From Microbulbifer sp. A4B17 (lineage in GTDB: Bacteria > Pseudomonadota > Gammaproteobacteria > Pseudomonadales > Cellvibrionaceae): DNA of 64,000 nucleotides. Shown in pieces: positions 9,159 to 17,257 of the stretch. Positions within the stretch are counted from its first letter, which is position 1; each line of letters begins with the position of its first letter. The stretch covers positions 4,196,001 to 4,260,000 of the forward strand of contig NZ_CP029064.1 in NCBI RefSeq assembly GCF_003076275.1, read 5' to 3'. The notes beneath the pieces were generated by a model. That model ran no database searches. It had not been told where the DNA came from and was given only the letters and a program-made list of their open reading frames with translations. Position numbers and translations under genes: made by a program.

Positions 9159-11720
9159 ATGGAAGAGACTCTCACACTCTCTCCCGACAGCCTGCAGCGC
9201 CGACTCAAAAAGCAAACCGCGTCCCTCACACTCTCTCCTGACGACCTGCAGCGCCTGCTAGGCAAGCAAGCCACACAATTAAATAATTCGACCTCTCTCT
9301 CTTTCGAATTCACACCAACATCTCAAACAGACCCACTGCGACGAGATCCCACCCTGAGCAACCTATTGCAACATGAAGCTCGCATGCTTGAGTGGCTCAG
9401 TGAATCTGAAGGCAATGCACGTCAGTTCGCGCTCGACCCAATTTCTACCTTTCAGCGGGTATGCGACCCGAGCCCCGAGCTGGTCGAGGAGCTGCGCGGC
9501 CTGTTTGACCGAGAAGAGCCAAGCGACTTAATTGAAGAAGAAATTGAAGAGCAGCAAGGTCTTCAAGAAGTTGAATCCTCGCCAGATCCGGACCTTTCAC
9601 AAGGCTGGGACTTGATCGGTGCCTCGACCCAAGGAGCGGTCAACAATTGGATTAGCGAGATCTTCGAAGGCGACTCCGGCCAATGGTCCTTCAGCGGAAG
9701 TGTCGGCAAGGGCCCCGCCAAGGTTCGCTACGAGTTCGCATTTGATTGTCCCGCCTTCATCGCTCCCGAAGACCAAAAGGCGACGCTCGACCTGCCCATC
9801 ACAGGGTTCATCAAATTCCCAGGTATCACAAGCAACATCGAAGATGCACAGGGCCAAAGCCCCGGTCACGCCCGGCTCGTTCTTGACCTCGACAAAATGC
9901 AAGCCAGCGCCAGCATCAACCACTATGGGCAAGTCACCGTGACCATCAAGAAGCCCAACTGGGACATGATGGAACTTGACCTCAGCGATATTCAACTTTC
10001 AAAGTCGATCAAGGGCCTCGACATTACCGACGCGATGAAAGGAGCAGTCGACCAACTCATCTCAAGTTTTGATTGGCCCATCAAGTACACGGTTGCTCAA
10101 CACACCCCTCTGCCCGCCGGGAACCTGGATATCGGGGTGATGTACACAGCCTTTGATGGCAACTCCGACTCAAACCTGTTCGGACTTGGGATATGCCGTG
10201 GGAATCGCCAGCCAATAGACGCGCTTCTACCACAGACTGTCCCTAGCAACTGTACATCGGCACTCATCGTATCCAACGACATCATTTTGACTTCGGTGGC
10301 TGCGGCGATTGCTGAAGCAACGCCACTGACCTCATCGCAGCTGACGGTGACCGATACCTACCCCGAAAAAATGTACCTCAACACAGACGTCGAGGATGTG
10401 ATTGAGGGTGCGCATATCAAAATCAAAGAAAATAACCTCCAAGCGGCGTTCAACAACGACGGCGATCTTGTTATCAGTGCCGACATCAGAGTGAAGCGTG
10501 GGGCCATGACCCTGTGGGTCTACCAGACCTTAAAGCTCTCTGCGACGATAAGCTTCAACGCCTACGACGATGTGCTCAACATTCAGGTGAAGACCAAAGC
10601 GAAGCTCCCCTTCTGGTGGGCATTCGTTCCGCTTGGCTGGGTCATTCAATTGATCATCTCAATTTTGAGTTCGAAGAAAGGGAGTGTCGACATCGCGATT
10701 CCCGGCTTTCAGGTCAAGAAGACGAATTCGCCCGCTTATCTCCAGGTTGGCGGTGACTGGGCCTATATGCCAATCAAGCTTCATTCCACCCCAATCGCGC
10801 CTCCGAATATTCAGATGATGCACATCAATCAGCAGCTGGATGAAAACGGCGGAAGGTTCCGGTTTGACTTCAGCAGATACGGCTCAGAAGTGACGAGCTT
10901 CATCGTTGCCGCCACCTACTGGTTCTTCAAATACGAAGGAAGTACGGACCACCAGACGCAAACGCTGGGCCTGTCACTAACCCAGGTTCACAACAAGAAT
11001 GCCGTCCTCACCGTCACTCCTGACGCCACCTTGTTCGGCCAGAAGAAAGGTTTAAGCCCCTCAGACTCCCAATTGACATTGTCCTGCATCGCAGTGGTCG
11101 ACGGTCCTAAAGACGGTGTGATCCTACCGAGAACCATCACCGATATCCCCGATGAATCAACCAGCCCATACATCCCCCTCGATGAGCCAGAGGCTTATGC
11201 TGCCCTTGGAGGCTGGGCGTGCGAGTACCACAAGGACAACGACCCGAGCGAACCCCCAAAGTCACACCACGTTCGCACCATTGAGCTCGATGCAACCACC
11301 GCGGTTCCTAACAACTACGAAGTGGGTATCCAATCGACTGCACAGATGCACGATGACTCAGGCAACAATGCCATCGCATCAATTGATGGCAATCTCATCG
11401 AGCTGAGCAAGAGCCCCCCTTTGATCGCAAAGTACGTGACAAACCTCCAAAGCACGAGTGATGACGTCCCTGTTGAGATGGGCCAGCCCATAAGCGACGC
11501 GGTAGTATTCCTGTCTGGCTATCGCGTCCACTACGACAGCAGTGACCACGACATCCGGCAAGTCGGCGGAGGTTCGGAAACCTATTCCACGTCAGGCTCG
11601 CAGGTCATACTGCACAATCCACACGCACTGATCGGCGACGGCGACTCGGGAAACAGCAAGCACACTCAAGAAAACAGTGAATCGCATGTGTCGTTCCTAA
11701 TTATCGCGGTACCGGAGTAA
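9159..11720 (+). CDS. Large protein resembling P47/TULIP proteins of toxin clusters
   Basis: The 853-residue product starts at ATG 9159, after ACGGAG, and has no signal peptide. Residues 5-19 and 23-37 are a tandem repeat (LTLSPDxLQRxLxKQ), also visible as a 54-bp DNA repeat. Residues about 65-125 contain EARMLEWLSESEGNARQFAL and an acidic stretch. From about 147 (GWDLIGASTQGAVNNWI, then SFSGSVGKGPAKVRYEF and LDLPITGFIKFPGI) it resembles the P47 family, whose members open with a GWD..fai....vN..I motif and adopt the lipid-binding TULIP fold; P47 and OrfX accompany botulinum-like toxins and also occur alone. A hydrophobic segment (FWWAFVPLGWVIQLIISIL) lies near 485-505. The C-terminal 300 residues are unassigned. 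The gene is GC-richer than its flanks and stands alone. The family call is from motif memory and is moderate. Confidence 0.55.
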   Translation: MEETLTLSPDSLQRRLKKQTASLTLSPDDLQRLLGKQATQLNNSTSLSFEFTPTSQTDPLRRDPTLSNLLQHEARMLEWLSESEGNARQFALDPISTFQRVCDPSPELVEELRGLFDREEPSDLIEEEIEEQQGLQEVESSPDPDLSQGWDLIGASTQGAVNNWISEIFEGDSGQWSFSGSVGKGPAKVRYEFAFDCPAFIAPEDQKATLDLPITGFIKFPGITSNIEDAQGQSPGHARLVLDLDKMQASASINHYGQVTVTIKKPNWDMMELDLSDIQLSKSIKGLDITDAMKGAVDQLISSFDWPIKYTVAQHTPLPAGNLDIGVMYTAFDGNSDSNLFGLGICRGNRQPIDALLPQTVPSNCTSALIVSNDIILTSVAAAIAEATPLTSSQLTVTDTYPEKMYLNTDVEDVIEGAHIKIKENNLQAAFNNDGDLVISADIRVKRGAMTLWVYQTLKLSATISFNAYDDVLNIQVKTKAKLPFWWAFVPLGWVIQLIISILSSKKGSVDIAIPGFQVKKTNSPAYLQVGGDWAYMPIKLHSTPIAPPNIQMMHINQQLDENGGRFRFDFSRYGSEVTSFIVAATYWFFKYEGSTDHQTQTLGLSLTQVHNKNAVLTVTPDATLFGQKKGLSPSDSQLTLSCIAVVDGPKDGVILPRTITDIPDESTSPYIPLDEPEAYAALGGWACEYHKDNDPSEPPKSHHVRTIELDATTAVPNNYEVGIQSTAQMHDDSGNNAIASIDGNLIELSKSPPLIAKYVTNLQSTSDDVPVEMGQPISDAVVFLSGYRVHYDSSDHDIRQVGGGSETYSTSGSQVILHNPHALIGDGDSGNSKHTQENSESHVSFLIIAVPE

Positions 11721-11728
11721 TTCGCGCG

Positions 11729-11763
11729 GTTGCTCGGGTGGCCACTATACGCCCGGGCAACCT
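11729..11763 (+). terminator. Hairpin after the P47-like gene
   Basis: GGTTGCTCGGG (11729-11739) pairs with CCCGGGCAACC (11753-11763) with one G-T wobble, starting 9 bases after the stop. No clear T-run follows, so termination is likely but not certain. Confidence 0.5.
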
Positions 11764-11860
11764 ATGCGGTTTCTGCGACGGTGTACGCGCCCAGTCTTTT
11801 TTGGATGACGCACCGTCGATGACCCATGACAAACCGTAGTGGCCCGCAATTTTTTAGCGA

Positions 11861-11923
11861 AAAGTAAGTGGTGTGCGAACTAAGTACTGTATTGAATACA
11901 GTGATTTATGTACCGCTTACTTT
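11861..11923. repeat. Nested imperfect palindrome
   Basis: Outer arms AAAGTAAGTGGT (11861-11872) and ACCGCTTACTTT (11912-11923) pair with one wobble. Inside them, ACTGTATT (11886-11893), G, AATACAGT (11895-11902) is a perfect palindrome. The whole folds into a long two-part hairpin. It lies far from any gene start and has no T-run. It could be a transposon remnant or a recombination site. Confidence 0.45.
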
Positions 11924-12289
11924 GCAACGGCGTATAGAGCCTTCACCCTCAAAAGCTTTAGGGGCTATCTCAGAGGTTGTATAGGAGTTCAGAGGCCGCT
12001 TTATCCTAGGTAGATATAAATTTTCTAGCAGGCGGTTTTTTCGCATCGCAGACATAAGTTGGCTTCAAGGCGAATTGTATCTGCAATTAATGAAGCACCA
12101 CTGCAATAAATTATTGGGATAACCTACTGCGCTATTGATTCTTTTAATAATTACACTTGGGAGTCCACTCTACAATTTCCGCTAATGTCTCCAGACTGCC
12201 GCTAACACCATTCCATGAGGCCACATCTCAAACCCTTCAGCCAGTACAATGATCTTATCAAAATGAGCTATCCCGCATCGCATAAACTA

Positions 12290-12484
12290 TTAATTAACAT
12301 CGTTTAAATCCGGCTTCCCATCGGGATTATCATCCCGCATTGCATCTTTCCTCCCACTCAGTAGCCCTGTCTGATCCACATCTTCAGAACATGATAACAG
12401 CTCTTCAGCACGCTTTTTGGCGCGCTCCTTTCTCCACTTTTCATATTCAGGAGTGCTCTTTAGGGGGCGTTTTTCATTGGTCAT
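12290..12484 (-). CDS. Small hypothetical protein coupled to the GNAT-like gene
   Basis: The 64-residue product starts at ATG 12484, which overlaps the stop of the preceding gene as ATGA and has GGGGAG six bases upstream. It begins with a highly charged helix (STPEYEKWRKERAKKRAEELL) and ends in an Asp/Asn-rich tail (NPDGKPDLNDVN). I do not recognise a family. The tight coupling suggests it works with, or is made in proportion to, the GNAT-like protein. A decayed copy of this junction lies at about 8690-8915. Confidence 0.6.
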   Translation of the reverse strand: MTNEKRPLKSTPEYEKWRKERAKKRAEELLSCSEDVDQTGLLSGRKDAMRDDNPDGKPDLNDVN

Positions 12485-12873
12485 ACAATGCTCCCCCAAC
12501 AGTAATCACCACAAGAGTTATAAGTGAAGCCCTTGCTGGAGTAATAGTCGCGTACCTTTTCGTTAACAGGCTTCATAATACGAATCTCATGAGCGCCTAT
12601 CTGTTCTGCATATTCCTCCAATGCCAATAGCGTTAGAGGTAAAATCTTCGCACGCAGGGGGTGGTTATGTGGTGCCGCTTCGAGGGAGTCTAGCCGAAGC
12701 CGTGCCCCACTCCATGTGGGGCGCCCCAATGACAGTGCGCACAACTGATGACGATGCCAAATACTCAGCTCAAAACGCTTTGGGTTGGTAAATGAATACA
12801 AGTCATATTCCCTGGACCAGTCCCAATCCAGTTTTCTAAGTGGGCTGTCATTACAGGACTTGGCTTGCACCAA
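12481..12873 (-). CDS. GNAT-like N-acetyltransferase-type protein
   Basis: About 130 residues. Features are SFTNPKRFELSIWHRHQLCALSLG, RLRLDSLEAAPHNHPLRAKI, then LTLLALEEYAEQIGAHEIRIMKPVNEKVRDYYSSKGF, where the last stretch resembles the C-terminal half of GNAT enzymes (aromatic beta-bulge region before the end). The acetyl-CoA P-loop is not obvious, so activity is uncertain. The start is unclear: TTG 12873 is followed by GTG, and the open frame continues upstream (KINFRAL) without an ATG. A terminator for the upstream gene lies just before it. Its stop overlaps the start of the 64-residue gene. Confidence 0.55.
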   Translation of the reverse strand: MVQAKSCNDSPLRKLDWDWSREYDLYSFTNPKRFELSIWHRHQLCALSLGRPTWSGARLRLDSLEAAPHNHPLRAKILPLTLLALEEYAEQIGAHEIRIMKPVNEKVRDYYSSKGFTYNSCGDYCWGSIV

Positions 12874-12908
12874 CGCCCGAAAGTTAATTTTATTATTATG
12901 GGAATAAA

Positions 12909-12928
12909 AAAGGCGCTACAGCGCCTTT
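12909..12928 (-). terminator. Rho-independent terminator, minus strand
   Basis: Arms AAAGGCGC (12909-12916) and GCGCCTTT (12921-12928) with loop TACA. On the minus strand it is followed by a run of T, so it ends the toxin operon before the GNAT-like gene. Confidence 0.8.
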
Positions 12929-12950
12929 AGGTAAAAAATAATATTTACTC

Positions 12951-13280
12951 TCAATCTTTAAATTCTACGAAGTCATCGTCATCAGTGTCAGAGAGAGGAT
13001 TCTTCTTTCGATGTTCTTCAAACTGTTTACGGAACGGCTTGCCAAAACTTTCTTCATCTTGTGCTGGCCAACCCACGTCTATTCCACCAAGCAGCTCCGC
13101 TAGAGGAATCCAACCTACTATTTCAGCACTGTATCCGAGTTGCCATTGGCCATCTACCCATGAAGCCACATCGTAAGCACCAAATCCATGAGGATAACGA
13201 ACTGCAACAATATACTCACCAGATGTTGTTGGCTCACTTTTTTCTTGCCACATAGCTTGAAAACTACTGTCTTCGGCCAC
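12951..13280 (-). CDS. Hypothetical protein with DUF551-like segment, third gene of the YafO operon
   Basis: GTG 13280 is preceded by GAGG within the last codons of the toxin gene; two bases separate the toxin stop from this start, so translation is probably coupled. The 109-residue product contains EYIVAVRYPHGFGAYDVASW and GYSAEIVGWIPLAELL, a pattern similar to the short phage-derived DUF551 domain. It ends in a strongly acidic tail (SDTDDDDFVEFKD). Function is unknown. Its place after a toxin, with an acidic tail, makes an accessory or neutralising role possible, but that is inference. Confidence 0.6.
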   Translation of the reverse strand: MAEDSSFQAMWQEKSEPTTSGEYIVAVRYPHGFGAYDVASWVDGQWQLGYSAEIVGWIPLAELLGGIDVGWPAQDEESFGKPFRKQFEEHRKKNPLSDTDDDDFVEFKD

Positions 13281-13282
13281 TG

Positions 13283-13675
13283 TTATTTCCTCATTCGAAA
13301 CTGTTCAGCTTTATCGATCAACCAATTCATGTAATTGAAATCCCGCGCTTTCTGGTGGGCTCCGGCAGCAATAAAGTCGATCACATAGTATGTGTTAGGT
13401 GTCATCGAAGCTTCTGTATAAATCAATGCACTATCACTGGTTCCTGCACGAATATGTACAGTCTTTACTTTGTCAAGGATATGTACATGACGCAACTTGG
13501 CTCTTTCTGCGTAAGGTTTTGGGTCATGATATGGAACATCCTTACCAAAGTAGTGAACCGTATTTCCAGACTTCCAACGTTTAAAGTCACTAATAAGTGC
13601 TCGCAAATCGCTATTGGACTGACTTTCCTGATCAAGCTCTTTGCGGACGAATACTTTAATTGTTCCTTCTTTCAC
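13283..13675 (-). CDS. yafO: YafO-family toxin (ribosome-dependent mRNA interferase-like)
   Basis: The 130-residue protein matches the layout of E. coli YafO: an N-terminal basic region, LRHVHILDKVKTVHIR, a middle strand SALIYTE, and the C-terminus AHQKARDFNYMNWLIDKAEQFRMRK, close to the E. coli ending HKLARDNNQMHKIGKMAEAFRMRF. YafO cleaves mRNA at the ribosome and slows growth when freed from its antitoxin YafN. Here the upstream partner is a 48-residue peptide with no visible likeness to the 97-residue YafN. The gene is second in a minus-strand operon with its own promoter and palindromic operator, directly downstream of hsdR. Confidence 0.75.
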   Translation of the reverse strand: MKEGTIKVFVRKELDQESQSNSDLRALISDFKRWKSGNTVHYFGKDVPYHDPKPYAERAKLRHVHILDKVKTVHIRAGTSDSALIYTEASMTPNTYYVIDFIAAGAHQKARDFNYMNWLIDKAEQFRMRK

Positions 13676-13694
13676 TATAAGGCCCAGCCGTTAT

Positions 13695-13841
13695 CTATTT
13701 AACTTCCACGTAATCAAGGGGGCTGCTACTGTTCTTGGCCTTATCGGCTTTAGTTTTAGCACGCTCAAACCCTTTCGCAACCTTTTCCAAGGATGCCTTA
13801 TTTGGGGTAAAGGCCTGTTTTACTCGCTTCCTTTCACTCAT
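13695..13841 (-). CDS. 48-residue basic peptide upstream of the YafO toxin; candidate antitoxin
   Basis: ATG 13841 is preceded by GAAGGTGAA and the frame runs 48 codons to TAG at 13695, 19 bases before the toxin start. The peptide is very Lys-rich through its middle (KASLEKVAKGFERAKTKADK), likely one amphipathic helix, then ends in SPLDYVEVK. No DNA-binding fold is obvious. The order (small gene, then toxin) and the palindrome at the promoter fit an antitoxin-toxin operon. It is much shorter than YafN, so this may be a different antitoxin type or a reduced one. Confidence 0.55.
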   Translation of the reverse strand: MSERKRVKQAFTPNKASLEKVAKGFERAKTKADKAKNSSSPLDYVEVK

Positions 13842-13873
13842 GCATTTCACCTTCGGACATTAAATGCTTATAA

Positions 13874-13903
13874 ATTGTACGCCAGCGATTGAGAATATCT
13901 CAA
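13874..13903 (-). promoter_or_regulatory. Promoter with palindromic operator of the YafO operon
   Basis: On the minus strand, -35 TTGAGA (13903-13898), an 18-base spacer, and -10 TACAAT (13879-13874), 33 bases before ATG 13841. The -35 is one arm of a perfect palindrome TTGAGA-ATA-TCTCAA (13889-13903). A repressor bound there would block the promoter, the usual autoregulation of toxin-antitoxin operons. It lies wholly between the hsdR stop and the small gene. Confidence 0.6.
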
Positions 13904-13921
13904 GATTAAAAAGTACAAATA

Positions 13922-16900
13922 TTACGTCAACTCCACCTGATGTTTCTTAAAGTTCTCCGCCTGCTCCAGAATCTCTTTAAACACATCATCATTGGCAATC
14001 GGTGGATAGCCGAACTCCGCTAACAGCAGAATCAGCTTCACTTGCAACTCAGCCTTAATATCTTCCCGCTGGTTCCAGGCGGGAAAGCTGGCGACACTGT
14101 CGACTTCCTGTTTGGCGCGCCTGGCGAGTTCGATAAGCTTGTCTTCCGGGTAAGAAAAGTCGTACTTCACCGAGAGAGACTTAAGGATATCGTAAAAGGC
14201 TTTTTCTTCGTAATTGATCCCCATATCTGCAAATGAGGTCATTTCAGTTTTGAGATCCTGGTAGAGGTCAATAATCTCGTTGGAGAAGTCCTCCAATACA
14301 CTGCTGACCAGCACATCCTCTTCCTTGCGCTCGTTGTACTTTTCTACCAGGGCTTTGAACTTCTTACTGAAGTCGACACTTTGCATTTTATTGGTTTTGG
14401 CCACCTCGCCGATGGCTTTTTCCAACAGTTTCTGTAACAGCTTGATCTTGGTATTTGGCAGTTTGATTTTTTCGATTTTGGCCAAATAGTCTTCATCGAA
14501 AATATCGATGGGGCCGCCGCCCTTTTCTTCACCGAGTTTAAAGATTTCCTCTACCCCATCGCTGCGAATCGCTTCGGCGATCATCTCACGCACTTTGATA
14601 TTCATCTGTGCAGTATCTGGAGCGTCACCTCGGGTGAGTTTGAAAATAATCGAGCGGATGGCCATATAGAAGTGAATCTGGTCCCGCTCGGTTTGTGTAA
14701 TTTCCTCATTGCCACAGCAAATGTCATAGGCCGCCTTTAAGCGCTTGGCGATATCCATAAAGCGCTTTTGGGTCTTCTCGGTTTGCAGGGCATACTCGGC
14801 CGCTTCATTGAGGCAGTTAAGCTGGCTTACCGGGTCGCCGCTAAAGTAGCCGCTGCTGTCGAAGTGGTGAAACGCTCGGTTGAGCAAATCCAGATGATTG
14901 CGCACTTCTACAATAGAAGCCGCGATATCTTCAAAGTTGTCCGTATTGCTGCCGCCAAAGGTTTTCAGTGCTTTATTCATATTGGTTTTGATACCAATAT
15001 AATCCACCACCAACCCTTTACTCTTGCCCTCAAATTTGCGGTTTACCCGCGAAATCGTCTGGATCAGGTTGTGCTTTGATACCGGCTTATCGATATACAA
15101 GGTATCGAGAAACGGCACGTCAAAGCCGGTGAGCCACATATCCACAACAATGGCGATTTTGAAGTTGGATTTAGCCTGCTTGAATTGGCGGTCCAGTTCT
15201 TTGCGATCTTCTTTGGTGCCGAGTTTGTCCCACAGCACCTTGTCATCATCTTTGTTGCGGGTCATCACCATACGGACCCGCTCGGAGGGTTTTAGCTCCT
15301 TGCGCTCTTTCTCGGTTAACTGCTCACCCTCGGCACAGGCCAGTACCTCAAACCACTCTGGGCGCAGGGCTTCCAACTCTTGATAGAATTGATAGGCAAT
15401 TGGGCGGGAGCTGCTCACAAACATCGCCTTGCCGGCGACGGTGGAGCCCTCTGCCAGGCGGTTTTCGTAGTGGGCGACAAAGTCCTTGGCCAGGGCGCGG
15501 ATACGATTCTCGTCCCCCAGTATGGCGTTCATACTCGCCATGGCTTTTTTGCTTTCGTCTATTTGATACTCGTTCGCGCCGTCTTTCTCACACTGCGCGT
15601 AGTACTCCTCAATTTCCTTGAGCTTGTCGTTATCCAGAATCACTTTCGCCGCGCGGCCCTCATACACAATGCGCACGGTGATTTCATCTTTCACCGATTC
15701 ATTCATGGTGTAGCGATCTACCGTGGGACCGAAGACATCCAGGGTGGCGTCGATGGGGGTTCCGGTAAAACCGACATAGGTGGCGTTGGGCAGTGAATCG
15801 TGCAGGTACTTGGCAAAACCGTAAGTTTTCTTAACCCCTTTATACTCTCCCTTCTCTACCACTGTGATTTTTTGATCCAGGTTAATCTGGCTGCGGTGGG
15901 CCTCATCACTGATACAAATCACATTGCAGCGCTCAGTCAGCAACTCAATATCTTCGGTAAATTTATGGATGGTGGTCAAAAAGACACCACCGCTCTGGCG
16001 ACCCTGCAATTTTTCACGCAGATCCGCGCGGGAAGTTACGCTTTCTACAATCTGGTCGCCAATATAAATTTTGGCATTGGTAAATTGCTGTGACAGCTGG
16101 TCGTCCAGGTCTGTGCGATCGGTAATCAACACAATGGTGGGGCTTTCAAAGGCAGCGCTTTTCATCAGCAGGCGGGTTAGGAACTGCATGGTAAAACTCT
16201 TACCGCAGCCGGTGGCACCAAAATAGGTACCGCCTTTACCATCGCCGCTGTAGCCCCCTTTGCCATCGGGCCTTTTTAGGTGTGAATAAATATTCTGGTA
16301 GAGCTTGGTGGCCGCGTAGTACTGGGGATAGCGGCACACGATTTTGATTTCCTGATGGGTTTTATCGGGGAAAAAGATAAAGTGGCGCAATACCTCGCGC
16401 AGGCGGCGCTGGTCGAACAACCCCTGCAATAAAGTGGTGAGTGAGTCCAAGCCATCTTTACTGAGGGTTTCCTCACCGGTAATTTTTCGCCAACCGTAGT
16501 AGAACTCATAGGGCGCAAACAGGGTGCCCATTTTATTGTTGACGCCATCACTAATCACACACAGGGCGTTATACACAAACAGCTGCGGAATATCCCGGCG
16601 GTAGCGGGTGCAGATTTGGGTATAGGCATGGTAGATAGTCGCTTCCGGCCGGATGGCACTTTTAAATTCAAACAGCACCAGGGGCAGGCCGTTAATATAC
16701 AAAATGCCATCGGGGATACGCCGCTCGCCACCGCTGGCCGAGGCCACACCCTCAATTTCCAGCTGGTTAACGATCTTATAGATATTGGTCGCACCTGTTC
16801 TATAGCCTGCGCCCCCCTCTTTGACAGGTGTGGCTGGCAGTGTATCCACCTCACCCTCAGTGGGGATGCGCATCTCGGTCAGGTCGCTGTAATCAATCAG

Positions 16901-17233
16901 CTGGATATAGAGATCTTTTTGCGTGTGATCTTCCCGCTTAAACAAGAAGCCATCACTGAGCCATTTGCAGAACTTTTTATTGCTGTCATACAAATCACTG
17001 GGGGAGAGCAGCTCCAACTGGCGAATAATGCTCTCCACCTCGCTTGCAGTAATACCTTCCGCCGCATACTGCCTGCTCAGAAAACTGCGTAGATCTTCCT
17101 TGATCAAGACTTCCGTCGCCCCTCGGGGCCCATCGGTACTTTGAGAGAGCGCCTCCCCAGTAATATGGGGATAACCCTGCTGTCCCAATAGCTGAATTAT
17201 GGCGTTTTCTAGTTGGGCTTCGGTAAACTTCAT
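13922..17233 (-). CDS. hsdR: Type I restriction enzyme R subunit (HsdR)
   Basis: 1103 residues, normal length. The N-terminal nuclease domain shows PDGILYINGLPLVLFEFKSA (about 174-192), the PD...ExK site. The translocase follows: Walker A in YFGATGCGKSF (Lys345), ISDEAHRSQ (about 440), TYVGFTGTPID, and a helicase C-terminal domain with TISRVNRKF. It cleaves DNA after ATP-driven translocation when the HsdM/HsdS complex meets unmethylated target sites. The C-terminal region is helical and binds the modification core. The gene begins 24 bases after the hsdS stop, in the order M-S-R, so one transcript is likely. All key motifs look intact. Confidence 0.95.
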   Translation of the reverse strand: MKFTEAQLENAIIQLLGQQGYPHITGEALSQSTDGPRGATEVLIKEDLRSFLSRQYAAEGITASEVESIIRQLELLSPSDLYDSNKKFCKWLSDGFLFKREDHTQKDLYIQLIDYSDLTEMRIPTEGEVDTLPATPVKEGGAGYRTGATNIYKIVNQLEIEGVASASGGERRIPDGILYINGLPLVLFEFKSAIRPEATIYHAYTQICTRYRRDIPQLFVYNALCVISDGVNNKMGTLFAPYEFYYGWRKITGEETLSKDGLDSLTTLLQGLFDQRRLREVLRHFIFFPDKTHQEIKIVCRYPQYYAATKLYQNIYSHLKRPDGKGGYSGDGKGGTYFGATGCGKSFTMQFLTRLLMKSAAFESPTIVLITDRTDLDDQLSQQFTNAKIYIGDQIVESVTSRADLREKLQGRQSGGVFLTTIHKFTEDIELLTERCNVICISDEAHRSQINLDQKITVVEKGEYKGVKKTYGFAKYLHDSLPNATYVGFTGTPIDATLDVFGPTVDRYTMNESVKDEITVRIVYEGRAAKVILDNDKLKEIEEYYAQCEKDGANEYQIDESKKAMASMNAILGDENRIRALAKDFVAHYENRLAEGSTVAGKAMFVSSSRPIAYQFYQELEALRPEWFEVLACAEGEQLTEKERKELKPSERVRMVMTRNKDDDKVLWDKLGTKEDRKELDRQFKQAKSNFKIAIVVDMWLTGFDVPFLDTLYIDKPVSKHNLIQTISRVNRKFEGKSKGLVVDYIGIKTNMNKALKTFGGSNTDNFEDIAASIVEVRNHLDLLNRAFHHFDSSGYFSGDPVSQLNCLNEAAEYALQTEKTQKRFMDIAKRLKAAYDICCGNEEITQTERDQIHFYMAIRSIIFKLTRGDAPDTAQMNIKVREMIAEAIRSDGVEEIFKLGEEKGGGPIDIFDEDYLAKIEKIKLPNTKIKLLQKLLEKAIGEVAKTNKMQSVDFSKKFKALVEKYNERKEEDVLVSSVLEDFSNEIIDLYQDLKTEMTSFADMGINYEEKAFYDILKSLSVKYDFSYPEDKLIELARRAKQEVDSVASFPAWNQREDIKAELQVKLILLLAEFGYPPIANDDVFKEILEQAENFKKHQVELT

Positions 17234-17257
17234 TGAAAATCCTTTTTCATTCTGCCT

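Larger units (their letters stand above)
11721..12289. other. Intergenic stretch with two hairpins
   Basis: About 570 bases without a gene. It holds a hairpin just after the P47-like gene (11729-11763) and a nested palindrome (11861-11923), both listed separately. The remainder shows nothing recognisable. Confidence 0.4.

Noticed and set aside
12840..12960. Possible integron attC site between the small minus-strand genes
   Set aside because: The only hairpin is a plain terminator with a T-run; no GTTRRRY/RYYYAAC boxes were found in place.
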